A DNA stretch of 64,000 bases from Rhodococcus sp. W8901 (lineage in GTDB: Bacteria; Actinomycetota; Actinomycetes; Mycobacteriales; Mycobacteriaceae), in the NCBI RefSeq assembly GCF_013348805.1, contig NZ_CP054690.1, forward strand, positions 62,001-126,000, read 5' to 3'. Position 1 is the stretch's first letter, and every line of letters starts with the position of its first letter. This document shows positions 44,221 to 52,657 of the stretch, piece by piece. The notes below the pieces were generated by a model, which was given only the letters and a program-made list of their open reading frames with translations, searched no databases and had not been told where the DNA came from. The position numbers were made by a program, and so were the translations under genes.

Positions 44221-44301
44221 GTTGCGGAGGCCACGATGATCCACAAGGCGTCAGTGGGCAAGATCGACAAGAAGGCGCTGCGCGTGCAGTTCGTGCCGTA
44301 G
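44221..44301 (+). pseudogene. C-terminal scrap of an acyl-CoA ligase
   Basis: The last 26 residues before a stop read VAEATMIHKASVGKIDKKAL then RVQFVP. The SVGKIDKKALR motif is the invariant C-terminal end of AMP-forming fatty acid-CoA ligases, with the adenylation Lys. Nothing upstream in any frame continues the homology. It is a gene relic. Confidence 0.7.
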
Positions 44302-44663
44302 CGTCGGTGATCTCGACGGGGCCTCCCGAATGTGAGGCGGAACCTGCCGCGTCGGATATCGAAGGTCCTGGTCGGGTCTAGCATTGAGCGAAACAAATTG
44401 CGTAAGAATTTCTTTCGTGCGCAAACAACGATCGGTCAGGGGCTCGTACCGGCCGCGGTTGTATACCGGCGGGCGACCCGACGGCTACCAGGCGGCTTCC
44501 ATGACCAGGCCCGGGACGATGTTGCGGTCCCTGCCCGGGACAACCGAATCGATAATGCACTCGATATGCGTGAGGGAGCCCTCGATCAGTGGTGACCCTG
44601 TTCTTCCTGTGCGCTAGAAGACATCGCCGAATTGGTCATCGCGCCGTTGCGCGATGAGGTTAC
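44302..44663. other. No gene recognised
   Basis: About 360 bases with short frames only. A minus-strand tail reading ELSNLIAQRRDDQFGDVF before a stop near 44625 looks coding-like and may be the end of another lost gene; I cannot identify it. Confidence 0.4.
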
Positions 44664-44957
44664 TCAGCTCGAGCTGGCTCCCGCGAGCGCATTGATGCAG
44701 CAGGCACCCGATGTCCTGATCGGCTGCCGGCTCGTCGATGCCTTCGAGGGGCAGAACATTACGATCGGGGGATTGATCGAAAGGGATGAGAACGACTGAC
44801 AGGTGAGGCTCACCGGTTGCCCGCCGACGGCACCTGTCACGATCAGCACACCCGACGTGAAGTGCCCGAGATCATCCCGCAAGGCGCGACCTCCGTCCCG
44901 AACAACAGGGTCGGTGCTTACCTCAGGGGTGATCGACGAATCTCGAGTCTGCGTCAT
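44664..44957 (-). pseudogene. Truncated flavin reductase (HpaC/HsaB-like)
   Basis: 97 residues matching the N-terminal part of a flavin:NAD(P)H reductase of the FMN-binding split-barrel family: LGHFTSGVLIVTGAVGGQPV, LTCQSFSSLSINPPIVMFCP, then TSGACCINALAG. Intact members have ~160-190 residues and continue with the NADH-contact and dimer segments; here homology stops at INALAG and a stop codon follows. Such reductases supply FMNH2 to two-component monooxygenases, and a collapsed luciferase-like monooxygenase lies 860 bases away on the same strand, so both may be relics of one lost system. Confidence 0.7.
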
Positions 44958-45103
44958 GAAAATACTTCTGGCAGAAACTGATTGAAATGTGATTGATTAC
45001 GACGTGCGACGCCCGCCGGGAACCGCCGCGCGCCCGGAAGGCCCCCGAGGTCCCCAGGGGGCGTCGCTGTTCGCATAGTTGGAGGGCCGGTACCGGGTCG
45101 GTA

Positions 45104-45748
45104 TCAGAGCACTTCGTCACCGATCCCGAGGGACCGCGACCACAGATAACTGATGGTGTCGATCGCTTGGTCGTCGGAAGCCGGCCGTCCGGATCCCTGT
45201 GCGCTCATCCCGAGCCACAAGTAGCAGCTGTGCTCGAGCATCGACGAGAGCGCGGAAGCGGCGACGTAGGGGTCCAGATCCTGGTCCACAGAGCCTTTGG
45301 CCTGCATCGCCGAGACGAGTCGAGCGATCTTCCGCACACCCACTTCGCGCATACTCATCCATACCTGCACGAACTCGGAATCCACTGCCGCCGCGTGATG
45401 GACGCCGACCAACTCGGGCAGGAATTCTGTGTATGCACGCCAGAAGCCGGCGACATCCGATCTGAGGGTAGCCCTGGTGTACCTGCTGACGGGTGTGGCG
45501 TCGTCGCTCGGGTCGACAACAAGATCCATGAAGTCCTGCAACAACACTTCGAGGATCTCGCGCTTGTTGTCGAAGTAGTTGTACAGCGCGGCCGGAGACT
45601 TCCCGGCCTCGTCAGCGATGTCGGTGATCCTGGCATTGAGGTAGCCATCGCGCGCGAAGACCTTGCGTGCAGCATCCTTGATCGTCTGCTCGGTCTGCCG
45701 CCCCTTGGCCCCGATGCGTTGGCGGTCGGTTCGGTTCGTCTGCGCCAC
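45104..45748 (-). CDS. TetR-family regulator (intact gene within the decayed region)
   Basis: 214-residue TetR regulator. The HTH is at about residues 17-60 (QTIKDAARKVFARDGYLNA, DIADEAGKSPAALYNYFDNKREI). The ligand domain is complete. The GTG at 45748 has GGAGGAG six bases upstream, a much better start than the ATG at 45781. It is flanked on both sides by gene remnants (luciferase-like monooxygenase upstream, flavin reductase downstream on the same strand), so it is probably the surviving regulator of a vanished catabolic operon. Confidence 0.88.
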   Translation of the reverse strand: MAQTNRTDRQRIGAKGRQTEQTIKDAARKVFARDGYLNARITDIADEAGKSPAALYNYFDNKREILEVLLQDFMDLVVDPSDDATPVSRYTRATLRSDVAGFWRAYTEFLPELVGVHHAAAVDSEFVQVWMSMREVGVRKIARLVSAMQAKGSVDQDLDPYVAASALSSMLEHSCYLWLGMSAQGSGRPASDDQAIDTISYLWSRSLGIGDEVL

Positions 45749-45818
45749 GCGGATCTCCTCCAGTTCGAGTCTTGCTGGCACAAATCGTATCGATCGCGAC
45801 GGAGCGGTGCGCTCAGCG

Positions 45819-46313
45819 CTAAGGCATCACGTCGGCCGGGAACATGCCCATGGTGTCGACGAGAAGGTCGTGCGGGAGTGCATCGACGTCGAACATCGCG
45901 AGGTGAATGTCCGGGTCGACCACTGTCTTCACCTCGTGCACCCGGTCCTTGGCCTCTGCAGGGCCGCCGCACATTGCGGTTGCCTTGATCAGCTCGTCGT
46001 AGTCGACAGCGGCCGCAGTGGCGCCGGACTCCGCGACGTGGACGTAGCTGCACGATCCGACCAGAGGTTCCTGGACCTGCGCGGTCATCGGTTCGCGGTA
46101 GAGGTCTACGGAGGGGACCCCACGATTCGAGTCGACCGAAGATGCTCGGCAGCATCAGTGGCAGACCCTGCTCGACCGTACGGCGGACAGATACCTCGGT
46201 AGTTCTTCCACCGAGCTGTGGACGATGGAGCGCAGTCGCTCGTTCTGTGAATTGCGGATCCCAGTGTGCGGGTCGGGCAGGCGGTCGCCGAGGATCAGAA
46301 CACCCAGTTCCAT
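45819..46313 (-). pseudogene. Collapsed LLM-class flavin-dependent monooxygenase
   Basis: The ATG at 46313 with GAGAAG upstream starts a typical luciferase-like monooxygenase (MELGVLILGDRLPDPHTGI, then SQNERLRSIVHSSVEE). That frame soon stops. In other frames the pieces TVEQGLPLMLPSIFG and GSCSYVHVAES follow, then in the frame from 46088 to the stop come AEAKDRVHEVKTVVDPDIHL and LPHDLLVDTMGMFPADVMP, the family's C-terminus. About 200 residues of the barrel are missing and at least two frame changes are present. Non-functional. Confidence 0.75.
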
Positions 46314-46319
46314 GTGAAG

Positions 46320-46430
46320 CTACTTCTCTCGCCGGTACATAAATCGAAGCGACGGCAGTTTCGGTTCTGGGGTCAAAACCAGGACCCCCGAGGAGCTGTC
46401 GAGGGAGGCCGTCGAATGTGTCAGCACCAC
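46320..46430 (-). pseudogene. Unidentified C-terminal fragment upstream of the monooxygenase relic
   Basis: A 36-codon frame ends with VLVLTPEPKLPSLRFMYRRE and a stop 7 bases before the monooxygenase ATG. The spacing is that of an operon and the composition looks coding, so it is probably the tail of the gene that preceded the monooxygenase, cut off by the IS-derived sequence. I cannot name the family. Confidence 0.4.
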
Positions 46431-46490
46431 TGGCGTTTTGAAGTAGCGAGGATCCAGTGTCTTTGCCCATGCCCTCGGTGGGCCCCTGAA

Positions 46491-47092
46491 CGACCGAGAG
46501 CTGGATGCGTTGTATGAGCGGTTCTCCGGCCAGTTCGCGTGGCGGAGCCACGCAGTCGGTGCGTGAGTATGTCGCGGGTTGGTTGCCGCTCGAACGGGTG
46601 GACGCTAGCCGAGCGTCTGGGGACCGTCTGGGGGTGTTTGATCGTCGATGACACCGTTTACCTGAAGAATGGCACCCGCTCGGCTGGTGCGCTGCGCCAG
46701 TATTCGGGCACCACGGGGCGGGTGGAGAACCCCCGTTGGGCCGTTCCTCACCCACGGTGCCGGGCGGGCGGTGATCGACCGGGAGCTGTACCTGCCCGAA
46801 TCCTGGACCTTCGGACCGGTGCCGCGCCGCTGGAATCGGTGACGAGGTGGAATTCGAAACGAAACCCCTGTTGACGCAGAACATGATCGAACGAGCCCTT
46901 GACACGCAGGTCCCGTTTCTCCTCGGCCACCGCCGACGAGGCTCACAGTTAGGTGCAGTACCTACGGGTCTGACTCAAGGAGTGGGCATTGCGTATGTTC
47001 TGGCCACCCGGCGCGACGACGACGTGGCTGAGGAACAGGATTGGATCCGATCGATGCGGCGAGGAACGCCAACCCGCACGAAACGAGCGTGA
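46491..47092 (+). mobile_element. Degenerate IS701-family transposase remnant
   Basis: Pieces of an IS701-type DDE transposase occur in order but in shifting frames: ELDALYERFSGQFA (46499 onward), VREYVAGWLPLER, NGWTLAERLG, then VDDTVYLKNGTRSAG and LRQYSGTTGRVEN (first DDE aspartate in the VDDT block), DRELYLPESW, DEVEFETKPLLTQNMIERAL and finally GIAYVLATRRDDDV. An internal deletion joins NGWTLAERLG to the VDDT block, and the middle and end are frameshifted. No terminal inverted repeats or target duplication could be identified. It is an immobile relic that marks a past insertion. Confidence 0.75.
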
Positions 47093-47402
47093 CAGGGCGC
47101 CCGCATCGGTCGCCGTCAGCACCGCGTTGTTGAAACTGGAACGCTCGTCGGCGCAATCGATTTCGTCGTGGTGCTCCGGTGATGGATCGAAATCGATCGG
47201 TGCCATCGCCCGTGACGGGCGGGGGACTGCATCGCGACGGTTCCACGCTGTCAGCGCGCATCGTCGCTATGCCCGGCGGAAGATCACGACGGCGACTGTT
47301 CACCTGTTGTCGAGCGATGTGCATCACCCCAAGTGAGTGATGTGTCGCACCTCTCACTGAAGCAGACTTTGCCATTGGATGGCGATGTCGAAAGGGGACA
47401 CG
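47093..47402. other. Leader region of the ABC importer operon
   Basis: About 310 bases without a recognisable gene between the transposase relic and the ABC importer. No clear promoter boxes or hairpins were seen; the promoter of the importer operon should lie here. Confidence 0.4.
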
Positions 47403-48899
47403 GTGCGAGGTTGGATGAGGCGGATCTCTATCTGCCTGATGGCTCTGGTGCTCGGAGCTTGCAGTTTGGGTGGTGATCCCCGTGAGAGCGACGAACTTGT
47501 CTTCTCGTACGCAGCGAGTCCGCGCACGTGGGATCCCCACCCGGAGACCAGAGCCTTTGTCTACGGCTGGTATTCGCTGATATACGAGGGGTTGATGACC
47601 ACCGACGCGCAGGGAAAAGTGATTCCGGGCCTGGCCACCGAGTGGCAGCAATCCTCCGACAGCCTGGCGATGACGTTGCGTCCGGGGGTGCAATTCCAGG
47701 ATGGCACTCCATTCGACGCTGAAGCTGTCGAATGGAATATCCGCAAGCAGCAGAACCAGCCGGGAACCCGCGCGACACTCGGACTCGTCGATCGGATCGA
47801 TGTGTCCCGGCCGGACGAGGTGGTGCTGCATCTAACGAGACCGGCACCTGACCTGGTCACCCAGCTCGCGTCGTTCGCGGGCCTGATGGTCAGCCCCAAT
47901 GTCACGCAAGCGGACCTCGAGGGGGGTGCACCAGCGGGAACCGGGCCGTACCAAATCGACGCTGCGTCATCCCAGAAGAACGACACGTACGTCTACCGTG
48001 CTTTCGACGAGTACAACGGCCCGCACGCACCGCTCTTTCGGACGGTTACAGGTCGCGTGATCAGCGACGATGTGTCACGAACCAACGCACTGAGATCCGG
48101 CCGCATCGATGGAGGGTTCTTGTCGGCGTCGCAAGTGAATGACGTCGACGGACGAGTGGGAATCGAGAGCGCTCGGGCATACGTTCAGGCGCTGGTCATT
48201 CTCGACGCATCCCCGGGAAAGCCCCTGGGAGATCCCCTGGTTCGTGAGGCAATCGCGCGTGCGATCGACCGAGATGCCTTCGGCAAGGCTGTCAACTTCG
48301 GCCGGTCCTACCCACAGGACGTGCTACTCGAATCGGGGTTGCCCGGCGCCATCGATGGATATATCGGCTACTCCTACGACCCCGAGCGAGCGCGCCGGCT
48401 GATTGCGGATTCGGGCTACACCGACATCCGTTTGGAGATTCCGGTTCAAGGCGGGTTCAGACTGGGAGGTGAGGCGCTTGCGTCAATGCTCGAGCAGGTA
48501 GGAGTGCACGTCGATCTAGTTCCCGTCGCGATCGGTCAGGATACTGCTGGCATATTGGCCGGTAAGTTCAACAGCACGTACACGTTTGTCCCGGATATCG
48601 ATCCCGAGAGCTTGTACGCGAAATTCGTGTCACCACGCGCGCCGTTCAATCCGTTCAAGATATCCGATCCCGATATCGAAGCAGCACATGCAAGGGCACT
48701 TGCCGCGCCCGAAGGTCAGCCCGAACAGGACGCAGCGTACGAAGACATGTTGCGCAGTCTGTACGACTCGGCGCGCATCATCCCGATCGCTCGGGTCGAG
48801 TCGGTGTTCGGGTACGACGAGTCGAGGTTATCGGACGTCCATGCGTGGAGCGGTGTCCCCGGATTCCCGCGATTCGCCGACCTACGACCCCGGAACTGA
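47403..48899 (+). CDS. ABC importer substrate-binding lipoprotein (SBP_bac_5 / DppA type)
   Basis: 498-residue extracellular solute-binding protein of the oligopeptide/nickel family. The lipobox is LVLGAC (Cys near residue 20), so it is anchored to the outer face of the membrane. Family blocks include SYAASPRTWDPHPETRAFVY, GLATEWQQSSDSLAMTLRPG and QFQDGTPFDAEAVEWNI near the N-terminus. I chose the GTG at 47403 because AAAGGGGA lies just upstream; an ATG at 47379 is in frame. First gene of a four-gene importer operon. Relatives bind peptides but also many other amphipathic solutes, so the ligand is open; the sulfatase next door suggests a sulfate ester. Confidence 0.9.
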   Translation: MRGWMRRISICLMALVLGACSLGGDPRESDELVFSYAASPRTWDPHPETRAFVYGWYSLIYEGLMTTDAQGKVIPGLATEWQQSSDSLAMTLRPGVQFQDGTPFDAEAVEWNIRKQQNQPGTRATLGLVDRIDVSRPDEVVLHLTRPAPDLVTQLASFAGLMVSPNVTQADLEGGAPAGTGPYQIDAASSQKNDTYVYRAFDEYNGPHAPLFRTVTGRVISDDVSRTNALRSGRIDGGFLSASQVNDVDGRVGIESARAYVQALVILDASPGKPLGDPLVREAIARAIDRDAFGKAVNFGRSYPQDVLLESGLPGAIDGYIGYSYDPERARRLIADSGYTDIRLEIPVQGGFRLGGEALASMLEQVGVHVDLVPVAIGQDTAGILAGKFNSTYTFVPDIDPESLYAKFVSPRAPFNPFKISDPDIEAAHARALAAPEGQPEQDAAYEDMLRSLYDSARIIPIARVESVFGYDESRLSDVHAWSGVPGFPRFADLRPRN

Positions 48900-48910
48900 G
48901 GTCATTGAAA

Positions 48911-49855
48911 ATGACGAAAATTGTTCTCCACCGGTTGCTTTCGCTAGTTCCTGTTCTTCTCGTCGTGTCGTGGTTGGCGTTCTTTCTGTTGAACGCGTCG
49001 CCCAGCAACATCGTCAGTTCGATCCTGGGCGACACTGCGACGGACGAGTCGATTGCGCAGACGAAAGAAAAGCTGGGACTTGATCAGGGTGTTTGGGCGC
49101 GATACTTCGATTGGTTGTCCGCGGTTGTGCGTGGCGACTTCGGGTCGTCGTACTTGGACGGCTCGGGTGTCTGGACTTCGGTCATGGACAGGCTCCCGGT
49201 TACGCTCTCGCTCACCCTGGGGGGATTGATCCTTACGGTAGCGTTCGGCGTGCCCGCTGGGATTGCCGCGGCCCGCCGGCCGGGGGGTGTCCTCGATCGG
49301 TTCTTGACGATTATCGGGTCGGGACTTATTGCGGTGCCGAGTTTTTGGGCAGGCATGATGCTGTCGACATGGTTTGGGGTCAAGCTCGGGTGGCTACCGT
49401 CCGGCGGCTATGTTCCGTTCGCGGAGTCGCCTTCTATGTGGGCCGCGAGCCTCGTATTGCCGAGTATCGCGCTTGCCCTGACGCCCGCCGCATCGGTAGC
49501 CCGGCAAATGCGCGTGTCGATGATCGCAAATCTGGACTCCGACTATGTTCGGACTGCACGAGCAAAGGGCGTATCCGAATCGGCGATCATCCGTCGTCAC
49601 GTGTTACGTAATGCGCTCGGACCGGTCGCCACTGTGATCGGATTCCAGGTCGCAACGATGATCGGTGGCTCGTTCGTCATCGAGGTGATCTTCTCGTTGC
49701 CCGGACTGGGCGGCTTGACTGTCCCCGCAGTGCTCGCGTCCGACACGCCGGTGATCATGGTCGTGATCATGGTCGTTGCAGTCGCGGTGCTCATCACCAA
49801 TCTCATGGTGGACCTGCTGTACAACTACTTCGATCCTCGGGTGCGTGAACTATGA
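48911..49855 (+). CDS. ABC importer permease (DppB type)
   Basis: 314-residue inner-membrane permease with six helices. The N-terminus (RLLSLVPVLLVVSWLAFFLL) and the long external loop with LGLDQGVWARYFDWL are typical of DppB/OppB. The ATPase-contact EAA loop is DYVRTARAKGVSESAIIRRH. The ATG at 48911 is 11 bases after the binding-protein stop; the stop overlaps the next gene as ATGA. It forms the translocation pore with the permease half of the next protein. Confidence 0.92.
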   Translation: MTKIVLHRLLSLVPVLLVVSWLAFFLLNASPSNIVSSILGDTATDESIAQTKEKLGLDQGVWARYFDWLSAVVRGDFGSSYLDGSGVWTSVMDRLPVTLSLTLGGLILTVAFGVPAGIAAARRPGGVLDRFLTIIGSGLIAVPSFWAGMMLSTWFGVKLGWLPSGGYVPFAESPSMWAASLVLPSIALALTPAASVARQMRVSMIANLDSDYVRTARAKGVSESAIIRRHVLRNALGPVATVIGFQVATMIGGSFVIEVIFSLPGLGGLTVPAVLASDTPVIMVVIMVVAVAVLITNLMVDLLYNYFDPRVREL

Positions 49856-51789
49856 CCTTGACATTGTCCGAAGCGCCACAGTCGACACCGGCTGTGCAGA
49901 TCTCGCAGAACAAGGTTCCACGGACCGGCGTTCTACGTCGGTTCGTCCGGCAACGGCTTCCACTCGCGGCGCTCGTATTTCTGGCGCTGCTCCTGCTTGT
50001 CGCGGTGTTCGCGCCGCAGCTCGCTCCCTACGATCCGAACCGTGCAAATTTCGATTCACTTTTGTTGGGTCCAACAGCTGATCATTGGCTCGGAACTGAC
50101 CACCTTGGTCGAGATACACTGAGTCGCTTGATCTTTGCGACTCGGATTGCGGTGTTCGCCGGGGTCGAGGCAGTTCTCATCGCTGTGGTGATCGGCGTGC
50201 CTGTCGGGCTGGCATCGGGATACCTCGGTGGGTGGATTGACCGCCTGATGATGCGTGTTATTGACATCCTGCTGGCTCTGCCCGGCCTGGTGGTCGCACT
50301 TGCGATCATTGCCGCGTTGGGTACCGGGCTGACAAACGCGATGCTGGCGGTCGGCTTCTTGTTCTCGATTCGCCTCGCACGATTGGTCCGAGGTTCGGTG
50401 TTGTCCGTACGAGAGGAGCTTTACGTCGACGCAGCCGAGTTGTCGGGCGCTCCGCGGTTGCGGGTGGTTGCTCGGTACGTCCTTCCTAATGTGTCGGCGC
50501 CAATCCTGGTCGAGGTTGCACTGTTCTTCGGCATCGCGTTGTTGATCGAATCGACCCTGAGTTTCCTCGGTGTCGGTGTTCAACCGCCACAAGCGAGTTG
50601 GGGAATCATGTTGTCCGAAGCGCGGATGTACATCGGCCAGCAGCCGTTCCTGGCGATCCCCGCGGGCGTCATGCTGACTGTCACCGTCCTCGCCTTCAAC
50701 TTGACTGCCGACGGACTGGCCGCCGCGCTAGGTCCGGTGCGGGCAGGTCTGGGACGCCGTCGCGCAATCGATCATGAATTGATTCCGGCTGCAGTCGATG
50801 CAGACGCGGTACTGGCGGTCACGGATCTGTCCGTGACGTTCCCGAGTGAGAACGGCGATCTTCCGATCGTGCGGAATGTGTCACTCAGTCTGAAGCCCGG
50901 CGAGATCCTCGGGTTAGTGGGGGAGTCCGGATCCGGCAAGAGCGTCACCGCGCTCACCATCATGGGACTGGCGGCTCCGGGAGCGCGCCTTCGGGGGAGC
51001 ATCTGCGTGACCGGTGAGGAAATGGTCGATGCGGACGAGCGTCAGCTGCGCAAGATCCGCGGTGCGCGTATGGCGATGGTATTCCAGGATCCGTCGAAGG
51101 CGCTCAACCCCGCTATGACAATCGGGAAGCAGATCGCTGAATCTCTCATGATCCATCAGGGAATGGACCGTGCGGCTGCGCGGAATGAATCGATCGCACT
51201 GCTTGATCGAGTGGGCGTGAGGAATCCGCAGGATCGGGTCGACGACTACCCTCACCAGTTTTCGGGCGGAATGGCACAGCGAGTCGTCATTGCAATCGCC
51301 TTGTCCTGCAACCCGGACGTGTTGATCGCCGACGAACCCACGACGGCACTCGACGTCACCACTCAAGCACAGGTTCTCGATCTGTTGCGTGATCTGCGTG
51401 ACGAAAGAGGTCTTGCCATCCTCCTGATCACACACGACCTCGGTGTGGTGGCTGATATCTGCGACAAGGCTGCAGTGATGTACGCCGGCGAGATCGTCGA
51501 GACGGCGGATATCGAGGACCTCTTCTCGGGCCCTCGTCACCCGTATACCCGTGCGCTCATCGACGCGACACCCGACGGCGATGCGGTCGACCGGCCACTC
51601 GCTGCTATCCCCGGTATCGTCCCACGACCGGGCTCGGTTCCCGATGGATGTTCGTTCGCCGATCGGTGCACTCTCGTCATGCCCGAGTGCCGTAACGGAC
51701 GCCCGGCGCTGAGGGTTCTCGAATCCAACCGGGAATCACGGTGCATCCGTACACAAGACAGCGCAGAACTACTGGAGGACGCCCGATGA
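49852..51789 (+). CDS. ABC importer permease-ATPase fusion (DppC + DppD)
   Basis: 645-residue fusion. Residues ~30-300 are a DppC-type permease ([42 protein letters not shown] loop [20 protein letters not shown]). A short linker ([19 protein letters not shown]) leads to a DppD-type ATPase (~325-645) with Walker [14 protein letters not shown], signature [13 protein letters not shown], Walker [13 protein letters not shown] and the C-terminal oligopeptide-transporter motif with cysteines ([13 protein letters not shown]). Fusion fixes a 1:1 ratio of permease and ATPase. Coupled by ATGA overlaps to both neighbours. Confidence 0.92.
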   Translation: MTLTLSEAPQSTPAVQISQNKVPRTGVLRRFVRQRLPLAALVFLALLLLVAVFAPQLAPYDPNRANFDSLLLGPTADHWLGTDHLGRDTLSRLIFATRIAVFAGVEAVLIAVVIGVPVGLASGYLGGWIDRLMMRVIDILLALPGLVVALAIIAALGTGLTNAMLAVGFLFSIRLARLVRGSVLSVREELYVDAAELSGAPRLRVVARYVLPNVSAPILVEVALFFGIALLIESTLSFLGVGVQPPQASWGIMLSEARMYIGQQPFLAIPAGVMLTVTVLAFNLTADGLAAALGPVRAGLGRRRAIDHELIPAAVDADAVLAVTDLSVTFPSENGDLPIVRNVSLSLKPGEILGLVGESGSGKSVTALTIMGLAAPGARLRGSICVTGEEMVDADERQLRKIRGARMAMVFQDPSKALNPAMTIGKQIAESLMIHQGMDRAAARNESIALLDRVGVRNPQDRVDDYPHQFSGGMAQRVVIAIALSCNPDVLIADEPTTALDVTTQAQVLDLLRDLRDERGLAILLITHDLGVVADICDKAAVMYAGEIVETADIEDLFSGPRHPYTRALIDATPDGDAVDRPLAAIPGIVPRPGSVPDGCSFADRCTLVMPECRNGRPALRVLESNRESRCIRTQDSAELLEDAR

Positions 51790-52652
51790 GCGCAGAGAAC
51801 GTGTTGGTGTCCGTCGACGAACTGAAGGTGGCGTACCCCGGAAAGCGGGGGTTACTGCGTTCGGAGCCGCCGAAGACCGCAGTACATGGCGTGTCGTTCG
51901 ACATCGAGTACGGCCAGACAGTGGGACTGGTCGGTGAGTCGGGCTCTGGCAAGAGCACGATCGGCCGCGCGGTTCTCGGTCTACTCCGCGCATCCGGCGG
52001 CGATATTCGATTCGCAGGCCATCACTTCCCGCCGCGGACCCGTGCGGAGCGACTCGCTCATTATCGCGAGGTGCAGGCAGTCTTCCAGGATCCGCTCAGC
52101 TCGATGAATCCAACCATGCAGATCCGGACTATCCTCGCCGAGCCACTATTGCGGCTTCGTGGAATGACCGACGCAGACGAGCAGACACACGAGATTCACG
52201 AATTGCTGCGTTCGGTGGGTCTCCCGACGGACGTCGAAAGTGCTTATCCGAGTGAATTGTCGGGAGGTCAACGACAGCGGGTCGCTATCGCGAGGGCACT
52301 GGCCCCGCAGCCGAAGTTGATCATCTGTGACGAGGCGGTCAGTGCCTTGGATGTGTCCACCCAGGCCCAGATCGTCAACTTGTTCGCGGAATTGCAGAAA
52401 AGCCGTGGGGTTGCCTACCTGTTCATCGCGCACGACTTGGGGGTAGTCCGTCATCTCAGCCACAAGATCGGCGTTCTGCATCATGGAAACCTCGTCGAGT
52501 GGGGAGATGCCGCGGAGGTACACGATCACCCGCGCGAGGATTACACGAAGCGGTTGATCGCGGCTATCCCGGTGCCCGATCCGGCGCGTCAGCGTCAACG
52601 CCGCAGCGAGCGGGCGGCGTTCGATGCGGCCGCGAAAATCGGGTCACGCTGA
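51786..52652 (+). CDS. ABC importer ATP-binding protein (DppF/OppF type)
   Basis: 288-residue second ATPase of the importer. Walker A is [16 protein letters not shown], signature SELSGGQRQRVAIARAL, Walker B LIICDEAVSALDVS, and H-loop FIAHDLGVVRHLS. Glu in ICDEA is the catalytic base, an Ala-Val variant of the usual EPVS. The protein ends with a basic tail and lacks the OppF C-terminal Cys cluster. The ATG at 51786 overlaps the fusion gene's stop. Last gene of the operon, ending 5 bases from the convergent LAL regulator gene. Confidence 0.92.
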   Translation: MSAENVLVSVDELKVAYPGKRGLLRSEPPKTAVHGVSFDIEYGQTVGLVGESGSGKSTIGRAVLGLLRASGGDIRFAGHHFPPRTRAERLAHYREVQAVFQDPLSSMNPTMQIRTILAEPLLRLRGMTDADEQTHEIHELLRSVGLPTDVESAYPSELSGGQRQRVAIARALAPQPKLIICDEAVSALDVSTQAQIVNLFAELQKSRGVAYLFIAHDLGVVRHLSHKIGVLHHGNLVEWGDAAEVHDHPREDYTKRLIAAIPVPDPARQRQRRSERAAFDAAAKIGSR

Positions 52653-52657
52653 TGTGA

